Notes: a model not told the origin generated them from the letters alone. Numbered from the stretch's first letter, positions 11,054 to 25,100 are shown. The stretch: DNA of 64,000 nt from Scenedesmus sp. ARA3 (GCA_004335835.1 RWJK01000256.1:1-64000), one strand, 5' to 3'. Made by a program: numbers and translations.

Positions 11054-12953
11054 ATGGAGCTGTCATACCTGGAAACGCAAGACACGATGACAACTGATCA
11101 GCAGGAGATGCCTGCTGCAACAGCCAGGCCCAAGCCCAAGCGCATGTGCCAGGTGGGTGCTGAGTTGACAAGCAGCACCGCGTGCAGCATCACAGAATGC
11201 GCCAGGGCTGCCTATGTCGACGATATGGCCCAGCTCGATTCAACATCTTGTTGTTCTGTGACCAACTGGTCCAAAGCAAGCGTGATACGTGCATGCTAGT
11301 CCTTCTGCCGGCTGGTCTGCCTGGCCTTGGTGCTGTCAGACGCGTCCTGAACTCCTTTGCGCTGCTGCTTGCTGCTGCAGGTGCCGGGCTGCACCGCTGA
11401 CCTGGAAGCCATTGGCAAGCCCTACTGCTGCATGAAGCGCATCTGCCCAGTTCACATGAAGGTGGGGCAGTGCACCAGCACACACGCACAAGTCATGAGC
11501 GAACACACACATCACAGCGCCCTGAACATCGCCTGCCCGCTGGTCTGCAGCGCATGCCTGTGCTTTTCCCTACAGAGCACTGCCCAGGACACTGCTAAAG
11601 GCATGCATCTCCACCATGCTGATTGCTTGTTGTTTGTTGTTGATTATCCGGTGCTCATGCGTTGCACGCCTCTTTCCCTGCCCTGCCCTTGCCACCCTTC
11701 AGGCTGACGCCATCCCCATGTGTGACCAGTACATGCGCTACTGCCAGCAGTGCGGCACTCTGGAGCCGCTGACCCTGTTTGAATCCAATAAGCGCAGCTG
11801 CAGGGACAGCCTCGGCAGGCGCATCAAGCGCCCGGCGCAGCCGGAGCAGAAGCGCGAGCGCCGCAAGAGGCGCCAGGTCAACGCCACCAGCAGCAACGAC
11901 GCCAGCAATGGCAGCTGGGGCTTCCCTGCAGCAGACACAGCAGCAGCAGCAGCAGCTGCAGCCATGTGCGACACAGCGGCTGACATGAACGCATGCTGGG
12001 ATGCATCGCTGCTGGCTGGCACAACGCTCCTGCCCGGCAGCAGCTGCTGGGAGGCGAGCGCTGCCACAGAAGCAGCCAGCTGGGCCAACGATTGGCTGGA
12101 CCTTCCTGCAGCAGCAGTGCTGCCTGCAGCTGCTGTGACATCCCCTGTCCACACTGCATCAGATGTGGCAGCTGCAGACCCTGCTCTGACAGCCGAGCTG
12201 CTGGCACCTACAGCAACAGCCGCAGCTGCACCTGCGGCCGCTGCCGCTGCATGTGCCACTACTGCGGCCATGCCTTGGCAGCAGCAGACCATGCAGCAGC
12301 ATATGCAGCTGCAGCCCATCTGCACGCGGGGCCTGGGTGCCCCAGCTGCAGGCATCAGCAGTCCTCTTGGCACCAGCTGTGACAGCAGCGACAGCTTGGA
12401 CCCTGCAGTGCAGGAGCTTGAGCAGTACATGCTGCAGGAGCTGGCGGCTGCAGGCGTGCTGGCACTTAACAGCAGCAGCAGCGCGGCGCCGGTGCCGCAG
12501 CCACCAGCAGCAGTGCCAGCAGCAGCCCCACTGCAAGCCCAGCTGAGCTGGCCTGCTGCGCAGATGCAGCAGCAGCAGGCGCAGCTGGTGATGCCAGCTC
12601 TGCAGCACCAGTGCAGCGGTGTGTACGCACACGTGCAGCAGCAGTGGAGCAGGCCCTCTGCTGCACCTGCTGCTGCTTGCCAGCAGCACGGCATAGCCAT
12701 GGGCGCGCCAGCGCCTGCTGTTATGCCCAGTGCTGTGCCAGCGGCTGTTGCAGGGGTGCTGCAGCCACTGCAGCATGCTCGCACATCTCCAGCGGGCTGC
12801 GAAGTTGCTGCTGCTGCTGCTGCTGCTGCTGCTCCTGCAAGCCGCCGTGGCCGCAATGCACATGTCATGGCGCAGCTGCAGGATAGGCTGTATGCGCTGC
12901 AGTCTCAGATGGAAGACATGCAGCTGATGTTGGGACTGCTGCAGGACTGCTGA
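11054..12953 (+). CDS. SBP-box (SQUAMOSA promoter-binding-like) transcription factor
   Basis: Three exons (11054-11152, 11381-11461, 11703-12953) give 476 residues. The SBP DNA-binding domain spans about residues 32-112 and is split by both introns. Zinc site 1 is C32, C37, C55, H58 (CQVPGC...ICPVH). Zinc site 2 is C74, C77, then Glu at 81 where the family has His, then C93 (CQQCGTLEPL...KRSC). A bipartite basic stretch (KRSC...RRIKRP, KRERRKRR) provides the nuclear signal. The remaining ~360 residues are Ala/Gln/Ser-rich low complexity, typical of activation regions. The last ~30 residues (MAQLQDRLYALQSQMEDMQ) look like a short coiled coil. SBP proteins bind DNA with a GTAC core; in Chlamydomonas the family member CRR1 controls copper and hypoxia responses, but the role of this member cannot be told from sequence. 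The N-terminus is uncertain: the frame is open upstream of 11054 and a further exon may exist. Confidence 0.87.
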
Positions 12954-15900
12954 ACCTGCAGTGTTTAAATTTGGTGGATGTCACAATCACCATATGCAAC
13001 ATACAAGATGGTGGGCAGTTGTTTGGAGGCTTGATGCTGAAGGTGTTGCTAGGTGCAAATGCATGGTGGAGTGCTCGTGTTTTTTTTCCGGTCTGTACGG
13101 ATCATGGATATAGCGACTGTGCAGGGCTGTTGATACTGACAAAGCGTAAAGGTTGTTAATACTGACAAAGCGCATGTGACGCCTGGAGTATGTTGCAGAT
13201 GCCACATACCCTGTGCATACAGTTGGCTTGTTTGCGTGGCACATGTTGGATAGCAATGCGTTAAACAAAAGGAGCTGAGCTAGGACACCAGCCGTGTTTG
13301 TGTTCGCGGCGCGTCATTGTGCGGGATCTGTCTGTCCAGCAGGTTGAGTATTGCGCAAGAGATGTTTGTGCTAGTTTGGCAGCCTTATAACTGTGGTGTA
13401 GCTCAGCTGCTCAGGCTGCAGCCTCACGCCTGTCCACTTGGCTGCTTTGCCTCGGGGCCTTGGCAGGAGAGCCAATAACGTGGCAGGTCTGGTGCGCATT
13501 GGGCTTGGCTTGGTTTGGAAAAGCCGCCCATGCTGACAAGAGATCTAGCCTCATGGTGTTGTGTTGTTTAGACTTGCCAAACTAGAGTGGTCCAATGGTC
13601 CCAGTAGTCACTGTCCTCAGCTGTCCAGGACTTGTCTGCTGCTGGTGCAGACATGGCAGATGCAACTGTATGCTGCCAGGTTACCATACATCAGCTTACT
13701 TTTGCTGCTGATGGAGATAAAACGTGCAGGTAGCACAGTTTGTGTCTGCGCCAAACCCTGGTGTCAGGTGATTTCACCAGCCTCACTAGGGGCTGATTGT
13801 CTTAGGCTGGAGAAGAGAGCAGTGCACAGCAGCAACTATGTCTGTATCTTGTTGGATGTATGCCAGCTGCATGGCATGCTTCACCAGCACAGCACCAGTG
13901 CTGGTGGCTGTGATAGCGCCACTGGCAGGCAATGGCAGTGCCACTGCCAGTCGGCATGCTTCAGCATGCTTCTGACGCATGCTTACTCCTTGAGAGAGAG
14001 CCGATGTGTTTATGCGGGAGGTTGACAAAGAGCTCGTGTGTTGACATGTGTGAATGACAAAGAGCCGGTGTGTAGATGGGTTGGGGCGTGCTCATTTACA
14101 GCGCCCCGCCCTTCTGGCGCATGCGTCCTTGTTAATAACAAATGTGCAAGGACGTGAGGGTGAGCACTGCTGAGTGTGCAGTGTGGCACCATAGCTGGCG
14201 TGTTCTCCTGCTGCCCTACACATGTCGCAGACATTCCAGCTGCTGTAGAGGTCAGTTGTTGCGGCTGCAATGGTGTGTGCGCGCTTGCTGCTGTTATCTT
14301 TGCAAGGTATGCAGTCCTGGTTGCAGAGCGCGCGGCAGGCGCGCTGGTTGCCGCTGGCACAGAGAGGTGTGTGGCTTAATGCAGAGCCTGCGAGGTTTGC
14401 CTGCTGGTTCTTGTTTCAACTGTTGAGAGGTGAAAGCTTCTACTCTGGGTGCCTTTGGGTGCTGGCATCTGTGCTGCAAACATTGAACAGCACATACACA
14501 CCGCAAACACAGTGCCAGCGGCAGCAACAGTTTCATGCTATGTTGGGGACAAAACCTTGATGAACGATTTGTTGTGTTGTTTTTGCTTAGGTGCCCCATG
14601 GTCTGGCTTTGCTGCGCGATCAGACCTGGCAATAGCATAGTGGCTGCTGGCAGTCGGCCATGTGCTGGCTTTCCTTGCGCTGTGGGACGAACGTCGTTAC
14701 AACTTTCAGCTATGCATCATTGCACAAACAGAAATAAAACAGTTCCAGTGAAGGTATGACGGAAGTGGGGGGAGGGGGTGCTTTGCTACTAGCTGTAGTA
14801 CAGTGCTGGCTCCTTTCTGCGCGTGGTGGGAACCACGAACTGTGCAGTCGTCTACCATTTGCAACACGCCTGTTGCTGCACCTGGTTCAATCAATGCTGC
14901 CAGCACGTGGAGCTAATACCGTGCCGGCACTGCAGCAGCAAGATTAGTATTACCTGCTGTTTTGCATCATGAGTCCACGAAATGCTCTTGACATGTGCAT
15001 GTGCAGGTTGGTGTGTGTGGGCATGTGCTATGAAGCGGCGTGGTTTCTTACGTGTGCACATGCATGTGCAGCAATGCATAACAGACTGATTCCAGAGCCA
15101 TACACCTAGCCAGTGCCCGACACCCCTGGTTTGCGTGCTGACATCCCCGTCTGATTACGCTGAACAGCAGCTGTTGACAGAGACCTTGCTTGCGGATGCA
15201 TGCAAGTGGCTTGTACATCTCACCCTCCTGTTTTCCTCTGCATGCCATGCACACGCACCCAGCTGTTTCACGCTCTGTCCGGCGGTGCAGCTGCTGTAGC
15301 GTGTGTACTGCAACACGAACTACACTGCTGTTGGCGACATACTGCGGCCAGCATCTGTGCTGGCGCACACATTTGGTGGTTGACATGAAGGAAGGTTCTT
15401 TGCAATTAGCCAACGAATGCTCTGGGTGGTCTGTGTTTGTGGCTTCCTGGTCAATCAACGTGCTTTCATGGCACGCGAGTGCGCTGTTTTTTTGTGGGGG
15501 TGAGGTGGCGACCCTGGTGTGGATGTGTTTGCTAGATGATTTGGTGTGGCGTGGGTCCTGTTCAGCTGTCTTTACGAGATCTAGCAATACTTGTTTGCTT
15601 TGTTGCAAATGCGTATAGCCGCGTAATGCTGGGTGTGTGCTGGGGACACAGCATGCCGTGCATTGCTTGCGCCATGCATGCAGCTGCATGCATGCCGCGC
15701 GCATCGTGTGAACGGGCTGCTAACTGCTGCTTGAAAAGTGCGGCCTGCAGGCAGAGGCACCTACACGCCTGCGGGGCACAGGCAGTTGGCTGCATCGCTC
15801 GCATGGTTGCCTGCAGCCACGCCAGCTGAACTCTGTTGGGAACCACAGATATGGGTTTCAGTCCTTGCGCGCTGCTTCAGATGGTATTCCTTGGCCTGGA

Positions 15901-17307
15901 GCGGGTTACCAGGCTCTGCGCCAAGGCTAGCAGTGCCGGCTGTCCTGGCTGCTATACCACTGGTTCTTTTGTATCACATGGCACACGCGCTGATATGTAC
16001 ATGCATTGCCCAATGATCTGCATGAATGTTGTGGCCCAACGCATGTTGATGGTGCAATGCTGCTGGCACTGGCTGGTGTGCCACACCACTACAGTGTAGT
16101 GCCACTGTGGCATGTTGCCCCTGAGTTTGCTTTCTCCAAAAGGCATGTTGCCCCTGAGTTTGCCCAATTGTGCTGTGGTAGCGAGCCAGTAGGATTCCGT
16201 CCCCCCTGGTAACAAAAAAAAAACGTTGTTTGAGAGATCTGGCAACAGGTTGATCTTACTTTTTGGCTTGACAGTGGTCAGGCTGGCTCACTCAAGTGAG
16301 CACAAATCATCCTGCAGACACCACAGCTTGTGACATTCGGCTGTATTTTGACGCAGGTGATACTCTCTGGTATTATACTATTCCAGAGTAGAGGAGAGGG
16401 GGAGTGAGATGATGATGCAGGTTGGGCGCACGATAATAAGCACCAGATCAAGCTTTTTTTCCAAGATCAAGCTTCAAGGAGACCAGCTCACGTTTGGCCG
16501 CAGGCACTGCAGTACCATAGCATGTGTGTTACCTGCAATTCTTTATTCTAGCGTGCTGTCAGTACTGTGCACACTCAGTCGGACTGACAAGGAGAACAAT
16601 GAGTTCATCCAACAACTTGTGACTCCTCATCGGCAGGTGCTGTCAACTTGTGATACAGCAGGAGTCACAGTGGAACAAGTTTGGCCTTGTAGAAGAGATC
16701 GGCAAGGTGCAGTGGGAAACAGGGTGGCATCCGAAATTGTGAGTCGAACAGTCTGTCACAGACGCCACAGTGTGGGATCCACTGCACTGCAATAGGTGAT
16801 CGGCCTGGATCCCCGTCAGATTCGGAAGCCTCGGTGACTGCTGCCCATCGATCCTTATCTTTGCAGGTTGACACTCAGTTTCAAATAAGTTTCGGTTTTA
16901 CCGAGAGGTAGGTCCGGTAATGCTAAATAGAAGTACGCACTGACGACGTCAGGGTGTGCCCACCACCACAACTTGTTCACAGAGGGGGTGCACTTGCATA
17001 TCCTCATCTGGTTTGAAAGTGCACGTCGTCATAGGTTGAATGCCAAGTAAAAAATGCCAAGTGCTCATTGAGCTTTTTAGCGACGACTCCTCCGGCCAAC
17101 CCCTGGGGTTTGCAGCTTGTGGTGTTTGCCTTTTGACGTCGCAGCCTAGTGCTCAACGCGGAGCACGGTTTCCAACTACTTTCTGCAAGAAATTATAGGG
17201 TGATTTGAACGAGAGCATGCGAAATAGACGACACACTGGCATGTGAAGCTGTGACGCTGTCGGTAAAAGCGACGTTGAACAACAGCTAACCGCATAGATA
17301 AAGCATT
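12954..17307. other. 4.4-kb stretch without a supported gene
   Basis: Many short frames occur on both strands, none with a domain or a consistent splice pattern. The plus strand is TG-rich until about 16.2 kb, as in the 3' regions of this genome, so much of it may be a long 3' UTR of the SBP gene. It contains a 10-A run near 16208 and a short direct repeat at 16109. The segment 16250-17300 is less repetitive and may include the cyclin promoter. Confidence 0.4.
16109..16163. repeat. Direct repeat of 22 bp, 33-bp period
   Basis: The 22-bp unit GGCATGTTGCCCCTGAGTTT plus GC occurs at 16109-16130 and again at 16142-16163. Confidence 0.7.
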
Positions 17308-19175
17308 ATGGTGTTGACATGTTTTGAGTTTGAGGAGGTAGAGTGCGTGGGAGAGTCCCTGGATAGCTGCGACCAAGTTGACTTTTACAGCCAGCGGAAG
17401 CGAGGAAGCGATGGAGTAGAGACTCGCTGCTATGAGGTAAGCTACAACATTGCTTCTGAGTGGCGCAGATTTGTCTGGCACGGCTTGCTGGCCCAACCCG
17501 GTCATGGGCTGACGAGCTTATCCAGGCTGGCGCGAGCTTGCGCCTGACGCTGATGCTGTTGGCCCCAGGTGCTGCAAGATGGGGATCAATACCTATCCCA
17601 GGACACCTGCTTGCAAGCACGCATATGCGGTAAGTGGGTGCGCGCCAAGTTCCTGAGCGGCCTGATCGCCCTGTTGTTTGAGCCGGTTGTGCACGGAGCT
17701 CTTCTAATCGACAATACTTTCTGATCCGCAGATGACGAGGACCACAGCGAGACGTTGTTCAGCTCGGCATCGCTATGCTTGCCCCAGCAGCGACCAGTGG
17801 TGCCCGCGAATGCCATGCAGCAGATGCTGCAAGCCGAGAAGGTGAGAACCGTTCGTCGAGGACGATTGCTTCATGGCATTCACTGGCAGTGCCTCACCGT
17901 TGCTGGTGATCGCGGCCTGAACAGTAGCACTGACACTCACCCACTGCTCACCTGCAAATGTGTCCTCATGTGCAGGAGGCCTGGTCTCGCAGGTCCTGTT
18001 GGCAGGACATATCCGCCAGCGACAGGGCTTCGCTGGTAGACAGCGTGACGCGCACAGCAACACAGCTGCAGCTCTCCAGCGACGTGCTGTTCCTGGCTGT
18101 GGCGTGCCTGGACAGGGTCCTCTCGCTGCGCATCATTGCATCAAAGCAGCTGGACACTGCTGCACTGGCGTGCCTGTGGATTGCAGCCAAGTTCGAGCAC
18201 TGCGTGGTGCCACCTGCAGTGCACTTCCTGGCTGCTGCACAGGCGGACTTCACATCGCCTGCTGCTCGCAGGCTGCTTGTGGACATGGAGGCAGTCATCC
18301 TCAAGGTGTGCTGCTGCTGCTGCTGTATTGGCCGGCTCCTCAACATTCTGCAGCACATTGGCATTGTGTTGCTTGTGCGTGTGCTTGCATGCGCGCTTGC
18401 GTGCTGCGTGCAGGGCAGCTAGTCTGTCGCAGCAGTTGCCAAGCAATGCAACATGTTCACAGCCTAGCACGGACTTGCAGGAGTTCCTGCAAGTGGACGT
18501 GCAGGGCTGTCCAAGTTGCGCACGCACTCACATGCAACACTGGCTTGCAGCACCTGCGAGGAGGAAGGAGCACACAGTTTGAGCGCAGTGACTTGTCTGC
18601 CAGCTCACATGACTTCTGCTGCGCCTGCTGCATGTACCCAGGCATTGGACTACCGGGTGTGCACCTCCCCCACCAGCAAGACATTCCTGCGGACTACCTT
18701 CACACAGATGCAGGCGCAGCTGCAGCAGCAGCATGCAGGACTGCTGGCCAAGCAGCAGCACAGCAGCAGCAGCAGCAGCACCTCTTCTGCAGCAGCCGCT
18801 GCAGCTGGCCAGATCGACCCCCGCCTGTACTTCTGTGCGTCGTACCTGGCAGAGATGTCGCTGCTGGAGAGCAAGCTGGCGCCGTTCCCGCCGAGCCAGG
18901 TCGCAGCAGCAGCCTTCGCGACGGCCAACCTGCTGGTGCCGGGTGCGCTGCGTGATGCGCAGCTGCAGCAGCTGACCGGCTACAGCCTCGCACAAGTGAA
19001 GGAGCCCATGACGTTCCTGCTGTCTGTGCACCATGTGCTGTACCAGGGCAAGCACCTGCCGCTCACACGCATGTATGAGACCGCACGCAAGTACAGGCAT
19101 GCCAGCATGTGCCGCGTGGGGCTCATCCCAAGCATCACCAGCACCACTGACCAGCGCCTGCGGCTGTACCAGTAG
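17308..19175 (+). CDS. Cyclin (A/B-like, two cyclin boxes)
   Basis: Five exons (17308-17436, 17569-17629, 17732-17841, 17976-18305, 18642-19175) give 387 residues. Residues ~101-210 form the N-terminal cyclin box: RASLVDSV stands where mitotic cyclins have MRAILVDWL, followed by LFLAVACLDRVLS and a Leu-Ala-CLWIAAKFE segment typical of the box. ALDYRVCTSPTSKTFLR at the start of exon 5 matches the junction to the C-terminal box (LDFRV..PT..TFL). That box continues through YFCASYLAEMSLLE and ends in a PLTRMYETARKYRH segment. A short poly-Gln/Ser/Ala insert (about residues 250-275) separates the two boxes. The class cannot be fixed; A/B-type is favoured over D-type because there is no LxCxE near the N-terminus. 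It should bind and activate a cyclin-dependent kinase. A canonical destruction box was not recognised in the first 100 residues. Confidence 0.85.
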
Positions 19176-22100
19176 GCGCTGCAGCAGCGGGGGACAGCAG
19201 CTACAGCTGCAGCAGCTGGCCCGGGCTCTGTGCTTGTGTGTTACGCAGCTGCAAAGCTGCTGTTACGGCGGTTTGAGTCTTAACTGTGGTCCAGCAGGGT
19301 TGGGCTGGGTGCACATGCAGCACGCTGCACATTGCATCGAGTTGCATTGAGTTGCGCGAGGGTGCTGGTGGTATGTTGGTCACACTGCCAAGAGATTGTC
19401 TTGGTGGTTGGGCTGGTCCGGCCTGGTCTGGGGCGCATTTTGGGGCACAGCTCCCTTGCATGGGCGATAGAGTGATGGATTGGTTGTGGCCGAAGCAGGG
19501 GCAGGCAGCCTGCAGATTGCGATTTGTGCCGCATGAGCATGTCTGCCCTTGCTGTGGTTTAGCAAGGGCGGGTGACCTGCTCTGCAACCTGCCGTCATCA
19601 CTACCGTACAGATTACATTGAATTGACATGCTTTGCCCCCATGCGTCATCATTGTGGTGTTATTATCTGGCAAAGGTTGTTTAAGCAGCGCACCAGCAGC
19701 AGCAGCAGGCGTCCTTGGCTGCTTACGGCAGTGTGGGCGTGTTTGTTTTGGGGTCTGACCAGCATATGCTGTGGTGCCACGCGCATGTGTGCAATCTGTT
19801 TGCGCACGTGCTGGCCGGCAGCCGTGGTTTGAGGGACCTTGAGACAGCGCACATAGTGTGGCTTCGCTGGCCTGTTGGAATGCTCCATCTTGACTGAAGT
19901 GGCTGTGGCATGGCTTGTCAGCATCCACTGGTCAAATGGCCTACTCCTTCAGTTGCTGCTTTGTAGATATGCATGCCTGACATTTTTTTAACAATTGTGT
20001 GATCCGTTGCTGGTTGCTTGGCTCCAGGGCACATATGTGGAGGCAACCCAGAAGTGGGCATGCAGTCTGTGGCGCTGTCTGTCTTCTTGTGATTATGTGT
20101 GTTGTTCTTCCTGATCAGATGCTTGCTTTGGCGGACAGCTGCTGCAGCCAACATTGCGCTGCGGCGGTCGTCAGCAGTTCTGAGTGTCACGGCTCAGGAC
20201 ATTGTATCGGTGCTGACGCCACTTTGTTGTGCGAGTGTGGTGCTGTTGGGCGTTCTTGAATATGGGCGGTCTGAGTCCTGCACTGGCTAGATGGCCCCAT
20301 GCTGCATGCTGCTGTGTGCCTGTGACGCTGGCTACAGAGGAGGTGTGCTGGGCTGCTTGCAACACAAACGCATACACACACCCTCACGCTTGCACTCACA
20401 CACATCTTCACTTGTGTCACACACCAACAGCGTGCATGGCCTTGTGAGTCCAAAACTGCATCGTGGGCCATCTGCAGGCTGTTAGCGGGCGTGGGCTTGA
20501 GTGGGTGCTTTTGTTTGCAAGGTTTTTATCTCTAGCTAATTGTTGACATTGTGCATTGCCCTGTTCAGTTGATGCGTGTGGCTGGGCATGTACTGGCCTG
20601 CGCATCTGCGTGGTCGGTGGTTGGTCAATTTTTGTAGGCAGTGGCATTGAACAGCTGCACCTGCAGCTGCGCTGAGTCACCTGCGCTTCGCTTGTTGCTG
20701 TTGAGCAGGCCTGCACACCCACACCGTCCCACAGATGTGAGGTGGTGGGCTTGCCTTGTTGTAGTGGCCTGCTGTGCCTGCTTTGAGGAGTCTGTGTTTT
20801 CTGCTGTTGGCAGTTAATGGGCCAACACTGCAACCGAGCTGCATGCTGCTTTGCTGCGTCTGCATCTGCAATCTTCGTGGATGTGTGGCTGTTCTTGGCG
20901 TCATGCTTGAGAGCCAATTGACATATACTGTGTGTGCAGCTAAGAGTGTTCACGTGTGTGTTGGACTTGTTACTGTGGAGCAGGGGGGCTGGTCTTGTCC
21001 AGTGCCTGTGCTTGAACCCCATCATACATTCGACGGTTGTGTTCATGCAGCTCAGAGGCCACTGACAACATAAGGAGGGTTGGAGAATATGCTTTCTACG
21101 TTGTGAGATGCTCACTCTGGGATCGTATGCTGCATGCTTTGGATTGTGTATTGGCAGCAGCTGGCTGTGCTCCTTGACACCTGGACAGTGGGGGCACTGC
21201 GGACCCGGCACTTGCTGAGACCGAGCGCCCCACCTTGCAGGTACTGAGGTACAGCCAGGCTTTCCCGTATGTAGTTTCTGGTAGCTTGAGGAAGGTCAGG
21301 GATGTGCTACCCGGATTGCACTCTGTGTGTTCTGGGCGTGTTGGTTTGTGTTGTGCTGCCACACCTTTCAACGCACCCTTCCAGCTGCAGGGCCATCTGC
21401 TGGCTGGCGCATCCCATCACTGCGCATGCATGCAGCAGCATGCTGCGATGCATTGTCATGCACACCACCAAATCATACGGCTAGATGTGCTGCCCTGGCC
21501 CATTGTGGCAGATGTGACGTTGCATTTCGTGCAGTTCACCAGCCCTGTTTTCAAATTGTCTAAGGTCCCGTTGGTGTGTGACCCCTTTGTACTGTGACTT
21601 GCGTGATGCAGTCTCAGTCCACTTTTGTTCAGCTGCAACTCTCTGGATGTGCATTGAGGCCCTGGCCATGCGGTATCTCTGAGCTGGCGGCCTGAGTATC
21701 GGGGCCCCCTTGGGCGTGTGTACTTGCTCAAGTGGGGTCAAAGCAATTCTGCACTCCCACATCAGGAACCTGTGAAATCGGCAGCATACCATGCATTGGG
21801 CAGTTCTTCAGGCTTTCTTGCAACAGTCCTGAGGGGCAGACTGTTGTGGTTGTTGCCGAGTGCAGCAGCTGCTGTCTAATGCTTGCTGGCTTGTCCCAGC
21901 AGGCACCAAAAACTTGGCCTGAAACATGGCACTGTGGGTTTTTTTGTACTGTGTGCGCGGCACTTGGGCATGGGAGGCTTGTTGGCCTGCAACAAGCCCG
22001 AGCCGTTGTTCAGCTGCGTTGTGGGTAGCTACTTTCTCGCTGAAGCTAGACCAACTGCATCTCTTGTCCTGGCAGGTAGCAGCTGTGTGCTACAGGTGCT

Positions 22101-25100
22101 CGACGCACAGCTGGAGGAGGTGTAGCAGTACTTGCAGACATGGTGAACGCAGCCTGGCTGCTGTGTGAGCAGTGCAGCAATGCCTGCCACTTTGCTGTGT
22201 GGCCAGCAGCAACATAATGTCTGCTGTTCAGCAGCCGGCTCATGTACGCTGTGTTCTTTGGCTGGTCCGTCGCTGACGCGTTGTCAGCTGGCGCTGCAGT
22301 CGTACCCGCATCGCAGTTAGGGAGTGGCCCGTTGTGCGTCAGAACTGACGGGGCCATCACAATTGGAACAGGTGCATTGCATAGCTAGGCTGCCTGCTTG
22401 CCATCACACTGACACCACTGAACCTATACGCTGCAATCTCACACAGTTGTGATGCAAGTTTGGCTGTGGTGCGGGCTGGGGAAGGACTTTGCAAGCTGTG
22501 TTTGTTAGGGCTGCTCCTGTGTGAAGGGCCAGCTGTATCAGGCGTTGCCAAGTACTGCTGGCATGGCGTGTTGAGGAGGTGCCATGTTGGGAGGGAGTTT
22601 GGTGGGGTGGCCTGAAGAACCACAGCAGTGTGCGGCACAGGTTGCACACTGCTGAGCTTAGCTTGCAGCTGTGCCTGCGCAACGAGAGGGGCTTGGCAGA
22701 TGTGGCAATGCTCTGCATATACATGTCCCCAAGCGCGCCTCTCGCGGCCTGCTGCACACTGGGTCACCTCTTGTGATCACTTGGGGTGACGATGAGATGC
22801 TTGCACAGCTCTGCACACTGCCAGGGCAGCGCTCCCTGCAGGATGCTTCTCTTGTCGTGTAGCCCGTTGCCTACTTTACTAGTAGAGTTGCCTACTTGAC
22901 TAGCCAGAACTTTCTCTCAACATGCGGCTGCACAGTGCGTGCTGCCCCATGCAGATGCAGGCCTCTGCTCTGCCGTTTAGTGTTGCAGTAGCGAACTTAG
23001 AACGTGATTTGCCACACAGTCATCCTTCAATTGCACTGCTCAGCAGAGCTGTGCATGGTGTGCTTGAACAGGTTGCACTTTGCTGCAGTCCCAGCATGGA
23101 GGTTTGCTGTTTCCTTTGTTTTGGCAGTTTGCACGCACACTTGCATGAAGCACGTCTCGGCGGTGCACAACAGAAGAGCAACAGAAGAGCTCGTAGGAAG
23201 AGTTGAAGGATTTTGGCACAGGGCCCGGTTGCTGAACAGCTCAGCTCTACAGGGGCACCCTCAGCCAGTCGTTTTCAGGTGCGGCTCAGAAGGCCTTGTT
23301 GGGGTCAACTCTGGTTTGCTGTGCTTGCGTCTGCCGTCATGGAGCAGGGAAGGTGGCGGCGGTGCAAGCCCTGATGTGTTTTGATGTGGCTGCTGCTGCT
23401 GTGTCGCTTCTTGGTGCTTGTGCCAACAATCGACCAATGTTTGGCTGGGCACACCCACTACATGGGCATCAGCAGCAGCACACTGCATGGCATGTGAGAC
23501 CGGAATAAACATCATCATCCTCATCAACTGCCCGGAGCGCGCATGCTGTGCATCTCCAACGAAAAACGCAACGTATACTGCATACAAGATACCTGTTGAT
23601 CAACCGTTGCTGTTGTTGTGTGATGGCATGCGTGCAGCTGCATGGGCAACTTCAACCATACATTTCCAGCGCGCATGATGGTTCTGCTTGTTACAACTTG
23701 CTTTGGTTTGTATAACCAGGCAAGGGGTGCGTTCTGTCGCTGCAAGCAACAGTTTGCAGCATGTCTAATGCACGACGCAGTGTGACTGCCTGCTTGTCTC
23801 CCTGAGGTACTTGCTGCCTGCATGCAACAGGGTCGTTGGGCATTCATTGTGTGTAATGGTATGCTGCATGCTGCCGTTGCATCGAATGAAGGGCATGCTG
23901 CAGGTTTTTTGCTGTTACGGTTGTTGTGAAGGCTGTACTACTTTGAGGACGCAGGGCCTGGTGGCAGGGGTCACGAGGTTCGTGCGGGTGTAGATTGCGT
24001 GGCTGTTCGGGGTATTCTTCTGCTGGTTGCTTGTTGCTTTGGTTGGTTAACCACACTGCACTACCTGTTCCGAGTGTCCTCTGAAACTCAGGGGAGGCGC
24101 ATGCATGCACTGTCCTCATGGCATGCTGCACGGTTCAGGCGACACAACAGTTACTTGCCACTTGCATACGTTTTCACCTTTGAGCATGCTTGCAACTGGT
24201 GATCACCATTGAATACTCAACAGTACAACAGGCAGCGGCTGCGCTCTTTGCATGCTGAACTCGGTTGTGCAATTGCTGGCAAGTTCTGAGTGCAGTTGTG
24301 GACAAGTTCAGTGTTGTGCCGGCACCTGGCTAGTTTACAGGCGCCGTGTTCTTTTCGCTGTGTCTGGTTACTCATTGTCAACTTCCTGCCAATCGTCGTA
24401 CATATGTATGCTTCATGTGCTGGTCACGCTGCGGCTTATTTGCCGCAGCTTCACCAGACGCGCACAACTGTTGTGGCTGATCTACCCATCCATACATTGT
24501 GCATCTTCAGTTGTTGCATGCACGCTCCTCTGAAGGCTGCACCAAACACCATTGTTGCTCTGTTATCGGATACATACACATATGACGCCAGCTGTCTTCA
24601 GGGTATCGTTTGCAGTGCACCAGCCTATGCACCTGCATGCCTCTGACAGGAGAGCATTTGTTGCATGCGCTTGGCAACTTCTCCTTCAACCGAGCAACAG
24701 GAGTATGTCGTGCATTGGCGCCAGCCTCCAGTTGCCGCAGCTGCCAAACCATGCACAGGTGACTGCTCCTGCTCATAGTGTTGCAATGCATGAAGGCCAC
24801 TTGTTGCACACGTGGGGTATTCATGGGGTATTACGCATTGCAGCACGCGGCGCAGCACAGCTGTGCCAGCCTGTTGTTGTCGGCGACAATTAAGTGTTTG
24901 TCAGAAGGGCGCGTGCACCTGCCGCGGCGCAGCGCCTCTTGTCAGATTTCACACCTGCAGGCTCTACATCTGCAGGTGCTGCCAACTCAATCGGTGTGGT
25001 GTACTGGGAGGGCGTGCAGTCTCTGCGCATGGAGCTGCTTCATTGTACTGTTGCAGCAGCCCTGTGGCATGGCTCACTGAGTAGCAGGTGCTGTGCTGAG

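Noticed and set aside
11738..12868. 376-codon minus-strand frame opposite the SBP gene
   Set aside because: Antisense shadow of the Ala/Gln-rich SBP C-terminus, without a domain of its own.
16409..16874. Plus- and minus-strand frames of 128 and 69 codons upstream of the cyclin
   Set aside because: No family resemblance and no splice-consistent continuation; probably promoter or UTR DNA.
20417..21211. 264-codon minus-strand frame in the gene-poor region
   Set aside because: His/Pro/Gln/Thr-rich, no domain, no splice partners; it is the complement of TG-rich non-coding DNA.
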